Below are positions 19,827 through 29,336 of a stretch of DNA of 64,000 nucleotides, piece after piece. This stretch comes from Paraburkholderia sprentiae WSM5005 (lineage in GTDB: Bacteria > Pseudomonadota > Gammaproteobacteria > Burkholderiales > Burkholderiaceae): the NCBI RefSeq assembly GCF_001865575.2, contig NZ_CP017562.2, positions 1,612,001-1,676,000 on the forward strand. The letters are read 5' to 3'. How positions within the stretch are numbered: position 1 is the stretch's first letter; each line of letters begins with the position of its first letter. The notes below the pieces were generated by a model that worked only from the letters and a program-made list of their open reading frames with translations, ran no database searches and was not told the origin of the DNA. The position numbers and the translations under genes were made by a program.

Positions 19827-20342
19827 CTACTTTTGTTCCGTGGCGGAGAGTTCGAGCGTATGCACCTTGGGATTGCAGGCGAACAGCTCGAGCAGATGCT
19901 CGATCGAGAACAACGCGATGCACACGCTCGCGAAGATCGGGATGCAGTAGCGCACGCCTTCCGGCACGCCGATGATCGGAATGCGGTCGCCCATCGTGGT
20001 TTCCGCCATCTCGAAGCAACCGATGAAAATCGCCACCGCGAAAGCGATCAGGCAGAGGTGCTGAATCCCTTTCGCGATCACCTGGCCTTTCTCGGGCAAT
20101 TTCTTGACGAGCGAGTCCAGTCCGATGTGACCGCCCTCGCGAACCTTCAGCGCGGCGCCGAACATCGCGATCAGGATCACCAGCAACAATGCGATGGGCT
20201 CGACGAAATCGGGTGCATCGTTAAACACGTAGCGCATCACCACGCTATAAATCACGAGCAGGCAAAGCGTGGCGAGGCTAAGCGACGCCACGACCAGCAG
20301 CACGCGAAAAAGAAAATCATTGGGGCGTTTCAGGAAACTCAT
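19827..20342 (-). CDS. TRAP transporter small permease (DctQ-type)
   Basis: A 171-residue inner-membrane protein of four helices; DctQ-family residues are seen in VVMRYVFNDAPDFVEPIALLL and KVREGGHIGLDSLVKKLP. It pairs with the large permease immediately downstream. Start at 20342 has AAGGACAGGG upstream. A 16-bp perfect hairpin (20412-20427) lies between it and the binding-protein gene and may reduce read-through or stabilise the upstream message. Confidence 0.88.
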   Translation of the reverse strand: MSFLKRPNDFLFRVLLVVASLSLATLCLLVIYSVVMRYVFNDAPDFVEPIALLLVILIAMFGAALKVREGGHIGLDSLVKKLPEKGQVIAKGIQHLCLIAFAVAIFIGCFEMAETTMGDRIPIIGVPEGVRYCIPIFASVCIALFSIEHLLELFACNPKVHTLELSATEQK

Positions 20343-20519
20343 GACCCTGTCCTTGCTGACGACCGACCTATGCTTGACATTCAGCCGTCCCGCTGTGACG
20401 CGATCTGAACGCGCGCGCGAGATCGCGCGGCGGAAGGTCTGGCGAGTTTCCTCGCGGGAGCCTTCACGCCGCTGCTGCGACAAGCGTTGCGATTGCTGAT
20501 TGCGTCCGGGACGCGAGAC

Positions 20520-21677
<1,158 letters not shown>

Positions 21678-21803
21678 CTACTTACTTCAATCGCGCCGGC
21701 TGGCTCCGGACATGCATGCGGCACAGAGCACAGCCGCACGTCGGACCTCGAAACCCGCCGTTTCGCGCTGTCACACGAACACAGAAAGCCGTTTGTTTGG
21801 TCT

Positions 21804-21826
21804 CATATGTTGTACGACGACATATG
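21804..21826. promoter_or_regulatory. Hexuronate regulon operator A (TRAP operon)
   Basis: CATATGT and ACATATG flank the core TGTACGACG, giving a 23-bp imperfect palindrome. The core GTTGTACGACGAC recurs at the other sites of the block, so it is read as the binding site of the FadR-type regulator at 28448. Confidence 0.8.
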
Positions 21827-22021
21827 AAGTCTATTAAAGGGGTTTTAACTTGTACAGACGGTATTTACCCGCATCAAGAAAACCGCCGGTAGCTATGACC
21901 GGCATGGCATGACGCCGAGCGCCCGCCGCGTCTGGCATTGGATGGACGCGGATTCGGCGGGGTCGGCGGACCTGTGGTTTTTTCGCTGAAGGAACAGATG
22001 CGGTCGTGGCTTTAACACCAC

Positions 22022-22040
22022 ACGTTGTACGATGAGTGAC
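22022..22040. promoter_or_regulatory. Weaker regulon operator B
   Basis: ACGTTGTACGATGAGTGAC matches the left half of the operator exactly and the right half poorly. It lies about 200 bp upstream of operator A with no gene start next to it, so it may be an auxiliary site. Confidence 0.45.
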
Positions 22041-22066
22041 AAATTGATGGCGGTCCGAACGGCGCC

Positions 22067-22105
22067 GAAAAACGACAACGCCGGGAGAAGAACTTCGTCC
22101 CGGCG
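22067..22105 (-). terminator. Terminator of the garD-udh-lactonase operon
   Basis: CGCCGGGA (22079-22086) pairs with TCCCGGCG (22098-22105), with a further GAAG/CTTC stem inside. On the minus strand the stem is followed after 7 nt by TTTTT. It lies just downstream of the lactonase stop; the spaced T-run makes it moderately convincing. Confidence 0.6.
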
Positions 22106-22125
22106 CATGCTTGACGTAAGCAATA

Positions 22126-23055
22126 TTACAGTTGGCCCGCGAATTCCGGCTCAGGCAGCCCGCTCACACCCGGCCGCAGCGCGAACACATGGCCGTCGTG
22201 CTCGCTCGCACCGTTGGCCGGGCGAATCGACGTGACGAACAGCGTATCGAGATCGCGTCCGCCGAACGCGCACATCGCAGGCTTGACGGCCGGCACCGGA
22301 ATCTGCCGGTCCAGCTTGCCCTGCGGCGTAAAACGCAGCAGCAGCCCGGCGTCGTTCGCGCAGATCCAGTAGCAGCCGTCCGCATCGACCGCAGCGCCGT
22401 CCGGGCGGCCCGAATAGTGATGCAGATCGGCGAACACGCGACGATTGCGCGGCTCGGCGGTCTCGACGTCGTAGTCGAACGCCCAGATCAGCCGACGCAG
22501 CGGATGGGAGTCGGACAGATACATCGTCGTGCCGTCCGGCGACCAGCCGAGGCCGTTCTGCGTGATCAGCGAATCGACCACCGGCGCGGACAGTACGCCC
22601 TTCTCGTCGAAGCGGTACAGCGCGCCGCCCGGGATCGCCGCTGCCATGTCCATGACCATCGTGCCGGCCCAGAAGCGCCCTTGCCGGTCGCAGCGGCCGT
22701 CGTTGAAACGCATGCCGCCGTGCGGGAATTCGGGCGCCGCGAGCTTGCGCAGCGACGCTGTCAGCGGCTCGCCGCTCGCCGCTTTCGACACGTCCGCGAG
22801 CGTCACCCCGAACAACCCGGTCTCGCAACCGGCGAGCACGGTGCCGGCGTGATCGAACGCGATACAGGCGACCTGTTCCGGCAGCAGCCATTCGGTGCGC
22901 TGGCCGGTCGCGAGCGAGCCGCGCACGATCTTTTTCGCCGGAATGTCGACCCAGTACAGCGCCTGCTCGGCCACGCGCCAGACTGGGCTTTCGCCCGTGG
23001 CCGCCGGCGACGGACCGGCCGCTTCGAGCCGCTCCACTTGCGGATTCGCGCTCAT
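22126..23055 (-). CDS. SMP-30/gluconolactonase-family lactonase (uronolactonase)
   Basis: A 309-residue six-bladed beta-propeller lactonase. Metal-binding residues of the SMP-30 family are recognisable: Glu22 in GESPVW, Asn in QNGLGWSPDG, and Asp in MYLSDSHP; RFNDGRCDRQGRFWAGTM and SGRPDGAAVDADG are family hallmarks. Its ATG overlaps the TGA of the uronate dehydrogenase gene (ATGA), so the pair is translationally coupled. The expected job is to open the aldarolactone made by that dehydrogenase, giving galactarate or glucarate. Confidence 0.88.
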   Translation of the reverse strand: MSANPQVERLEAAGPSPAATGESPVWRVAEQALYWVDIPAKKIVRGSLATGQRTEWLLPEQVACIAFDHAGTVLAGCETGLFGVTLADVSKAASGEPLTASLRKLAAPEFPHGGMRFNDGRCDRQGRFWAGTMVMDMAAAIPGGALYRFDEKGVLSAPVVDSLITQNGLGWSPDGTTMYLSDSHPLRRLIWAFDYDVETAEPRNRRVFADLHHYSGRPDGAAVDADGCYWICANDAGLLLRFTPQGKLDRQIPVPAVKPAMCAFGGRDLDTLFVTSIRPANGASEHDGHVFALRPGVSGLPEPEFAGQL

Positions 23056-23906
23056 TGTTTGGGCTCCCGCTTCGGCTCCATCGGCCCGGCGAGCACGAAC
23101 GGGCCGCCCTGGTACAGCTGGGTCGGATCGTCGAAGCGCGTGTCGGGAGCACTCGGCGGGAACAGGTGCTCGAACTGCGCCGAACTGTCTTGCGGACGGT
23201 AGCCGAGGAACGCCGCGTTCGTGTTGTCGACCCACGAGATGCGATTGTTCGACACGCCGTAGACGATCGCGTGGCCGACGCGGTTCGTGAACAGCGAACA
23301 GCGCACGAGTTCGATGAAGTCGCGGTAGCTCAGATACGTGACCAGCATGCGCGCGGTCTTCGGCTTCTCGAACGACGAGCCGATCCGCAGACAGACGGTT
23401 TCGAGGCCGAAACGGTCGAAGTAGTAGCGCGACAGCGATTCGCCGAAGCACTTCGTCACGCCGTACAGGCCGTCCGGACGCAGCGGCGCTTCCGTATCGA
23501 GAACCGACGTCACCGGATGGAAACCCACCGCGTGATTCGAGCTCGCGTAGATGATGCGCTTCACGCCTTGCTTCTGAGCGGCCGAGTACAGGTTGTACAG
23601 GCCGCGGATGTTCGCCTCGAGCAGCTCGTCGAACGGCGCTTCGACGGAGATGCCGCCCAGATGCACCACCGCGTCCACGCCTTCGAGCAGCGCATGCACG
23701 GCCGCTTCACCGGCGAGATTGACGACGCACGCTTCCTCGTGCGCGGCGACTTCGCCGAGCGACGCTATATCGGACACGCGCACGATGTCGGCCCATTGCG
23801 CGAGCGCGGGACGCAACTGCTTGCCGAGGTTGCCCGCGGCGCCGGTGAGCAGCAGGCGGCGGAAAGGTTTCTTTGCCGCGGAGCGGTCAACGTTCAAATC
23901 GGTCAT
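23052..23906 (-). CDS. udh: Uronate dehydrogenase, copy 1
   Basis: A 284-residue extended short-chain dehydrogenase, EC 1.1.1.203 type. The NAD-binding turn is TGAAGNLG at residues 21-28. The catalytic triad is Ser in YASSNHAVG (near 123), Tyr148 and Lys152 in LYGVTKCFGE. IYASSNHAVGFHP and RPDGLYGVTKCFGESL are typical of bacterial uronate dehydrogenases, which oxidise galacturonate or glucuronate at C1 to the lactone with NAD. Start ATG 23906 has AAAGAGAC upstream. It lies between garD (100 bp) and the overlapping lactonase gene. A second paralogue is encoded at 36544-37338. Confidence 0.92.
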   Translation of the reverse strand: MTDLNVDRSAAKKPFRRLLLTGAAGNLGKQLRPALAQWADIVRVSDIASLGEVAAHEEACVVNLAGEAAVHALLEGVDAVVHLGGISVEAPFDELLEANIRGLYNLYSAAQKQGVKRIIYASSNHAVGFHPVTSVLDTEAPLRPDGLYGVTKCFGESLSRYYFDRFGLETVCLRIGSSFEKPKTARMLVTYLSYRDFIELVRCSLFTNRVGHAIVYGVSNNRISWVDNTNAAFLGYRPQDSSAQFEHLFPPSAPDTRFDDPTQLYQGGPFVLAGPMEPKREPKQ

Positions 23907-24006
23907 GTCTCTTTGCTTTTGTGATTGCAATCGGGTCTTCTGAACAGAAAAGCGAGCGCCGGTTGGACCGGCGCTCGCCTCGGGCTGGACGGGGCAAGGT
24001 GCCTGA

Positions 24007-25596
24007 TCAGGTCACCGGCGCCGGATTGAAGAGCGTCAACGCATTGTGCAGTCCGAGCTTTTCCGCGCAGGTTTGCTGGCGGCCGCTCGCGACTTCGAGC
24101 ATCAGGCGGAACAGTTCCCAGCCCACCTCTTCGATGCTGGACTGGCCGGTCGCGATCGTGCCGGCGTTGATGTCCATCAGATCGTGCCAGCGGCGCGCCA
24201 GATCGGAACGCGTCGCGACCTTGATCACCGGCACTTCGGCGAGGCTGTACGGCGTACCGCGGCCGGTCGTGAACACGTGCAGCGTAATGCCCGAGGCGAC
24301 CTGCAGCGTGCCGCAGATGAAGTCGCTAGCTGGCGTCGCCGCGTAGATGAGGCCTTTGTCGCGCACCTTCTCGCCCGGTGACAGCACCCCGGAGATCGCC
24401 GAGTTGCCCGACTTGATGATCGAGCCCATCGCCTTTTCGACGATGTTCGACAGCCCGCCCTTCTTGTTGCCGGGCGTCGTGTTCGCGCTGCGGTCCGCGC
24501 CGCCACGCTTCAGGTAATCGTCGTACCACTGCATTTCGCGGATGATCGCCTGCGCGACGTCCGCGTTGGCGGCGCGCGCGGTCAGCTGATCGACGCCGTC
24601 GCGTACTTCGGTGACTTCAGAGAACATCACGGTCGCGCCGGCGCGCACCAGCAGGTCGGTCGCGAAACCGACGGCCGGATTCGCGGTCAGGCCCGAGAAC
24701 GCGTCGCTGCCGCCGCATTGCACGCCGATCACCAGGTCCGACGCCGGACAGGTCTCGCGACGGCGGTTGTTCAGGCGCTTCAGGTGCCCCTCGGCCATCT
24801 TCATGATCGACGTGATCATCGACTGGAAGCCGATATGCGATTCGTCCTGCAACACCACGACGTCGCCGTTCTGGTCCAGCGCGACATCGCCGATGTCGGC
24901 GACGTCGTCGACGACCGCGGCCGCCGCGATCGGAATCGTGCCCGGCGGCATCAGACGCTCCGGCTGCAGCTTCTCGCAGCCGAGGCTCACCATCATCACT
25001 TCGCCGCCGAAGTTCGGGTTCAGCGCGATATTGCGCACCGTACGGATGGGCACCATCGCGTCGGGCGCGTCGATCGCGACGCCGCAACCGTAGGTGTGAC
25101 CGAGGCTCACGACGTCGTCGACATTCGGATATTTCGGCAGCAGCTCGGCCTTGATGCGCGTGACCGCGTGTTGCACGACGTCGGCCACGCACTGCACGGT
25201 GGTCGTGATCGCGAGAATGTTGCGCGTGCCCACCGAGCCGTCCGAGTTACGGTAACCCTCGAACGTGTAGCCTTCGAGCGGCGGCATGTCCGGCGCTTTG
25301 ATGGTGGCGATCGGCAGGTCTTCGAGTTCCGGCGGGCTCGGCATGCGGATCACGTGCTCGTTGATCCAGCTGCCCTTCGGCAGCGGCTTGAGCGCATAGC
25401 CGATCACGACGTTATAGCGGATGACCTCGTCGCCCTCGGCGAGATCGGCCAGCGCGACCTTGTGGCCCTGCGGCACACGCTCGCGCAGCCTCAGGCCATC
25501 GGCAAATACCGCGCCCTCGCCCAGACCGCCGTCGTTGACGACGATCGCAACATTGTCATTGGGATGAACGCGTATGTAGAGCGGAGTTTGTTCCAT
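24007..25596 (-). CDS. garD: Galactarate dehydratase
   Basis: A 529-residue UxaA/GarD-family dehydratase that converts galactarate to 5-dehydro-4-deoxyglucarate (EC 4.2.1.42). An N-terminal SAF-like domain ([18 protein letters not shown]) leads to the main domain with [36 protein letters not shown] and [19 protein letters not shown], which contain the conserved Cys/His residues of the metal site. Length matches E. coli GarD (523). AAGGATCGATCA precedes the start. It heads the operon garD-udh-lactonase and shares a divergent promoter region with kdgD, where two regulon operators lie. Confidence 0.93.
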   Translation of the reverse strand: MEQTPLYIRVHPNDNVAIVVNDGGLGEGAVFADGLRLRERVPQGHKVALADLAEGDEVIRYNVVIGYALKPLPKGSWINEHVIRMPSPPELEDLPIATIKAPDMPPLEGYTFEGYRNSDGSVGTRNILAITTTVQCVADVVQHAVTRIKAELLPKYPNVDDVVSLGHTYGCGVAIDAPDAMVPIRTVRNIALNPNFGGEVMMVSLGCEKLQPERLMPPGTIPIAAAAVVDDVADIGDVALDQNGDVVVLQDESHIGFQSMITSIMKMAEGHLKRLNNRRRETCPASDLVIGVQCGGSDAFSGLTANPAVGFATDLLVRAGATVMFSEVTEVRDGVDQLTARAANADVAQAIIREMQWYDDYLKRGGADRSANTTPGNKKGGLSNIVEKAMGSIIKSGNSAISGVLSPGEKVRDKGLIYAATPASDFICGTLQVASGITLHVFTTGRGTPYSLAEVPVIKVATRSDLARRWHDLMDINAGTIATGQSSIEEVGWELFRLMLEVASGRQQTCAEKLGLHNALTLFNPAPVT

Positions 25597-25638
25597 TGAT
25601 CGATCCTTAAGGCGGGATGAGTCTGCTTCGCCGGCAAT

Positions 25639-25658
25639 CATACGTCATCCTACAACGT
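25639..25658. promoter_or_regulatory. Hexuronate regulon operator C (garD)
   Basis: Read on the minus strand, ACGTTGTAGGATGACGTATG, 43 bp before the garD start. It differs from operator D at one core base (AGG for ACG). Confidence 0.8.
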
Positions 25659-25737
25659 CAGACTTGGCCCGGATGTTCGGTATTTACCCTATACGTTGCA
25701 TTATGCCGTCAAAACCCCGTTGAGTTACCGGATTCGT

Positions 25738-25756
25738 TGTTGTACGATGACGTATA
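25738..25756. promoter_or_regulatory. Hexuronate regulon operator D (kdgD)
   Basis: TGTTGTACGATGACGTATA, about 97 bp before the kdgD start. A further short palindrome AGTAC-N10-GTACT at 25786-25805 may be a second, weaker site. Confidence 0.8.
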
Positions 25757-25852
25757 AGAAATCTGATTTTCCAAAAATTTCTGCTAGTACGACGTCCGTT
25801 GTACTGGTTGGATCCGACTAACGACCCAATCCGACGCCTTGGATATTTGAAC

Positions 25853-26770
25853 ATGACGACACCGCAGGAACTCAAGCAGATCGTTTCGGAAGGCCTCCTG
25901 TCCTTCCCCGTCACCGACTTCGACGCTAACGGCGATTTCCGCGCCGACACTTACGCAGAGCGCCTCGAATGGCTCGCTCCGTACGGCGCTTCGGCGCTGT
26001 TCGTCGCCGGCGGCACGGGCGAATTCTTCTCGCTGACGCAAGACGACTACACGCAAGTCGTGCGCACCGCCGTCGAAGTGTGCAGGGGCAAGGTTCCGAT
26101 CCTCGCCGGCGCCGGCGGCCCGACCCGCGTGGCGATCGCCTACGCGAAGGAAGCCCAGCGCCTCGGCGCGCACGGCATCCTGCTGATGCCGCACTACCTG
26201 ACCGAAGCATGCCAGGACGGTATCGCCGAGCACGCCGAAGAGGTCTGCAAGTCGGTGCCCAACATGGGCGTGATCATCTACAACCGCGCGAACTCCAAGC
26301 TCAACGCCGACATGCTCGAGCGTCTGGCCGAGCGTTGCCCGAACCTGATCGGCTTCAAGGACGGCGTGGGCGAGATCGAAAACATGGTGACGATCCGCCG
26401 CCGCCTCGGCGAGCGCTTCTCCTACCTCGGCGGTCTGCCGACCGCGGAAGTCTATGCCGCCGCCTACAAGGCGCTGGGCGTGCCGGTGTACTCGTCGGCC
26501 GTGTTCAACTTCATCCCGAAGACCGCGATGGACTTCTACCGTGCGATCGCCGCTGACGACCACGCGACGGTCGGCAAGCTGATCGACGAATTCTTCCTGC
26601 CGTACCTGAAGATCCGCAACCGCCGTGCTGGCTACGCGGTCAGCATCGTCAAGGCCGGCGCGAAGCTGGTCGGCCACGACGCAGGCCCGGTGCGCGCTCC
26701 GCTGACCGATCTGACTGCGGAAGAAATGGAACAGCTCGACGCGCTGATCAAAAAGCTCGGACCGCAGTAA
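25853..26770 (+). CDS. kdgD: 5-dehydro-4-deoxyglucarate dehydratase
   Basis: A 305-residue DapA/NAL-superfamily TIM barrel that dehydrates and decarboxylates 5-dehydro-4-deoxyglucarate to 2-oxoglutarate semialdehyde (EC 4.2.1.41). The Schiff-base Lys169 is in [12 protein letters not shown] and the proton-relay Tyr143 in [24 protein letters not shown] is the family's substrate loop. Divergent from garD; the next gene on the strand is the MFS carrier. Together with the semialdehyde dehydrogenase at 29337-30920 it completes the route from hexarates to 2-oxoglutarate. Confidence 0.93.
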   Translation: MTTPQELKQIVSEGLLSFPVTDFDANGDFRADTYAERLEWLAPYGASALFVAGGTGEFFSLTQDDYTQVVRTAVEVCRGKVPILAGAGGPTRVAIAYAKEAQRLGAHGILLMPHYLTEACQDGIAEHAEEVCKSVPNMGVIIYNRANSKLNADMLERLAERCPNLIGFKDGVGEIENMVTIRRRLGERFSYLGGLPTAEVYAAAYKALGVPVYSSAVFNFIPKTAMDFYRAIAADDHATVGKLIDEFFLPYLKIRNRRAGYAVSIVKAGAKLVGHDAGPVRAPLTDLTAEEMEQLDALIKKLGPQ

Positions 26771-26846
26771 GGCACCGGCGCCGCGGCTTCGAGCGTACAA
26801 GCTCGCGAGCCTCATCGATGAGGGCCGCATAGACGGCCCCGCGGCG

Positions 26847-26878
26847 AACGCCCGGCACGGCAACGTCGCCGGGCGTTT
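26847..26878 (+). terminator. Hairpin between kdgD and the MFS gene
   Basis: AACGCCCGGC (26847-26856) pairs exactly with GCCGGGCGTT (26868-26877); the T-tract after it is short (TTTAT). It can be a weak terminator or an attenuating stem within the unit. Confidence 0.5.
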
Positions 26879-26959
26879 ATGCATGTGAACGACAGGCAGG
26901 TGGTCTGCGGGCCGCCCGGCGCGCAGACCACCGCTCACCCGACTATCAGGAGATGACCC

Positions 26960-28318
26960 ATGGACTTGAGCCGCACGGCCAGTTCCACCGACGCCGCTTC
27001 TAGCGCGGCACGCACCAAGGTCCGCTACGGGATCCTGCTGCTGATCTTCGTGATCACCACCCTCAACTATGCCGACCGCGCGACGCTGTCCGTCACCGGT
27101 TCCGCGATGCGCACCGCGTTCAGCCTCGACGCGATCCGCATGGGTTACATCTTTTCCGCATTCAGCTGGGCTTACGTGCTGTCGCAACTGCCGGCCGGCT
27201 GGCTGCTCGACCGTTTCGGCGCTCGTCGTGTGTACGCGGCGAGCATCTTCTCGTGGTCGCTGTTCACGCTCGCGCAGAGCTCGGTCGGCCTGCTCGGCAG
27301 CGCCGGTGCGGCCGTCACCGGGCTGTTCGTGCTGCGTTTCGTGATGGGCGCGGCCGAGTCGCCGGCGTTTCCGGCGAACGCGAAGGTCGTCGCGAGCTGG
27401 TTCCCGACCAACGAGCGCGGCACCGCGTCGGCGATCTTCAACGCCGCGCAATACTTCGCCGCGGTCGTCTTCACGCCGTTGATGGCGTGGCTCACGCACG
27501 CGTTCGGGTGGGAAATGGTCTACGTCGTGATGGGCGTGGCCGGGCTGGTGCTTGCGCTGACGTGGCTGAAAGTCATGAAGAATCCGGCCGACCATCCGCG
27601 CGTGTCGCGCGCCGAACTCGAGTACATCGAGCAAGGCGGCGGCCTCGTCAACGGTGCGCGCAAGACGGGCCCGGACGACGTTGCGAAGGCCGGCGGCTGG
27701 ACGCTCGTGCGTCAGTTGCTCGGCAACCGCATGCTGCTAGGCATCTATCTCGCGCAGTATTGCATCAACGTGCTGACCTACTTCTTCCTGACGTGGTTTC
27801 CGATCTACCTCGTGCAGGCGCGCGGCATGACGATCCTGCACGCGGGCCTCGTGGCCTCGCTGCCGGCAATCTGCGGCTTTCTCGGCGGGGTGCTCGGCGG
27901 CGTGCTGTCGGACGGTCTGATCCGCCGCGGCTGTTCGCTGACCGTCGCGCGCAAGGTGCCGATCGTCGGCGGCATGCTGCTGTCGACCTGCATCATCGGC
28001 TGCAACTATGTGTCGACCGACTGGATCGTCGTCGCGCTGATGTCGCTCGCGTTCTTCGGCAAGGGCATCGGCGCGCTCGGCTGGGCGGTGGTCGCCGATA
28101 CGTCGCCGAAGGAAGCGCTCGGCTTGTCCGGCGGGATCTTCAACATGTTCGGTAACGTCGCCGGTATCGTGACGCCGATCGTGATCGGTTATCTCGTCGC
28201 GCGCACGGGCTCGTTCAATGGCGCGCTGGTGTTCGTCGGCGCGAACGCGCTGATGACCGTGATCAGCTATCTGGTGATCGTCAAGGACATCCGGCGCGTC
28301 GAGTTGCGCCCGGTGTAA
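26960..28318 (+). CDS. MFS hexarate transporter (GudP/ACS-family-like)
   Basis: A 452-residue, 12-helix anion:cation symporter-family carrier. Signatures: LNYADRATLSVTG in helix 1, GWLLDRFGARRV (motif A), FVMGAAESPAFPANAKVVASWFP (family-specific loop, with the AES-x-x-FP core), and NERGTASAIFNAAQY. It resembles glucarate/galactarate carriers of the GudP type. Located downstream of kdgD and upstream of the regulator, it probably imports free galactarate or glucarate. The neighbouring hairpin may set its level relative to kdgD. Confidence 0.87.
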   Translation: MDLSRTASSTDAASSAARTKVRYGILLLIFVITTLNYADRATLSVTGSAMRTAFSLDAIRMGYIFSAFSWAYVLSQLPAGWLLDRFGARRVYAASIFSWSLFTLAQSSVGLLGSAGAAVTGLFVLRFVMGAAESPAFPANAKVVASWFPTNERGTASAIFNAAQYFAAVVFTPLMAWLTHAFGWEMVYVVMGVAGLVLALTWLKVMKNPADHPRVSRAELEYIEQGGGLVNGARKTGPDDVAKAGGWTLVRQLLGNRMLLGIYLAQYCINVLTYFFLTWFPIYLVQARGMTILHAGLVASLPAICGFLGGVLGGVLSDGLIRRGCSLTVARKVPIVGGMLLSTCIIGCNYVSTDWIVVALMSLAFFGKGIGALGWAVVADTSPKEALGLSGGIFNMFGNVAGIVTPIVIGYLVARTGSFNGALVFVGANALMTVISYLVIVKDIRRVELRPV

Positions 28319-28373
28319 GCCGGCGACGGGCTCGGTCGTCGCGACATTTGCGCCGGAGACGATCCGGCGCTTA

Positions 28374-28402
28374 TATAATCAGTCGTCAGACGACGATATA
28401 AT
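28374..28402. promoter_or_regulatory. Regulon operator F overlapping the regulator's own promoter
   Basis: GTCGTC-A-GACGAC (28382-28394) is a perfect palindrome flanked on both sides by TATAAT (28374-28379 and 28397-28402). It is 46 bp before the regulator start, so binding would block its promoter. The half GTNGTNNGACGAC matches the other operators, pointing to autoregulation. Confidence 0.8.
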
Positions 28403-28447
28403 AAAACTGCAGGACCTCAGCGATCTTTCAAACAAGGAGCGTTTTCG

Positions 28448-29191
28448 ATGGCTACACCACTAGCATCCGCGGCACCGCCACGACGCGCTCGCAATCTTGC
28501 GGAGTTCGTCGTCAACTACGTCACCGAGCAGATCGCGGCCAACTTGCTGAAGCCGGGCGACAAACTGCCGACCGAATCGCAACTGATGAGCACACTCAGT
28601 GTGAGCCGCACGGTGATTCGCGAGGCGATCTCACGCCTGCAGGCGGCCAAGGTCATCGAGACGCGGCACGGTATCGGCAGCTTCGTGCTCGAGCCGCAGC
28701 GCGAAAAGCTCGGCATCGACATGGTGCCCGCCACCACGCTGCGCGACGTGCTGTCCATTCTGGAGCTGCGCATCAGCCTCGAAACCGAATGCGCCGGTCT
28801 CGCCGCGCAACGCGCAAAGACGGACGACCTCGCGCGCATGCGTGCCGCGCTCGACGCGATCGAAGCCACGCGTCACAACGGGCTCGACAGCGTGGACGCC
28901 GACCTGCAGTTCCACATTTCAGTAGCGCGTGCAACGGGCAACCGCTACTTCGTCGACATCCTCTCGCAGATGGGCAGCGCGCTGATTCCGCGTAACCGGC
29001 TCGACTCGGCTGGCATCGCGCGCGCCGATCCCGACGCGTATCTGTCGCTCGTGAACCTCGAGCATGAAAGCATCCTCGAGGCGATCAGCCGGCACGACGC
29101 CGAAGGCGCGCGCGCGGCGATGCGCATGCACCTGTCGAATAGTCGTGAGCGGCTGCGTCGCGCGAACGAAGTGAGCGAAGCGAACAGCTGA
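28448..29191 (+). CDS. FadR-type GntR repressor of the hexuronate/hexarate block
   Basis: A 247-residue GntR-family regulator. The winged helix is FVVNYVTEQIAANLLKPGD, KLPTESQLMSTLSVSRTVIR, and EAISRLQAAKVIETRHGIGSF. The C-terminal FCD domain has the metal-site His/Asp residues (Asp in VDADLQFHISVARATGN, His in LEHESILEAISRHDAEGARAAM). Such FadR-subfamily proteins respond to sugar acids. It sits between the transport/kdgD genes and the semialdehyde dehydrogenase. Its own promoter carries the shared operator. From memory, a FadR-family hexuronate regulator called GguR is described in beta-proteobacteria; this is probably it, but identity was not checked. Confidence 0.87.
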   Translation: MATPLASAAPPRRARNLAEFVVNYVTEQIAANLLKPGDKLPTESQLMSTLSVSRTVIREAISRLQAAKVIETRHGIGSFVLEPQREKLGIDMVPATTLRDVLSILELRISLETECAGLAAQRAKTDDLARMRAALDAIEATRHNGLDSVDADLQFHISVARATGNRYFVDILSQMGSALIPRNRLDSAGIARADPDAYLSLVNLEHESILEAISRHDAEGARAAMRMHLSNSRERLRRANEVSEANS

Positions 29192-29211
29192 TTCTCGCGA
29201 AACTTGCGGGC

Positions 29212-29249
29212 AAAAAAAGGGCCGGGAATCTCTCCCGGCCATTTTTTTT
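29212..29249. terminator. Bidirectional terminator
   Basis: GGCCGGGA/TCCCGGCC stem (29220-29227 with 29233-29240), with seven A before it and eight T after it. It serves both the regulator gene (plus) and the semialdehyde dehydrogenase gene (minus), which converge here. Confidence 0.92.
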
Positions 29250-29336
29250 GCCCCTGCGTGCGCCCTTCCCTTCACTTCGATGCGCGCCCGGTCGATCGGC
29301 CCCGGGCGCGCATCCGTTCAGGACGGCGTCACGCGA

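Noticed and set aside
25784..27634. A 616-codon minus-strand open frame opposite kdgD and the MFS gene
   Set aside because: His/Arg/Ala-rich without any recognisable family; KdgD and the carrier on the other strand are unmistakable.
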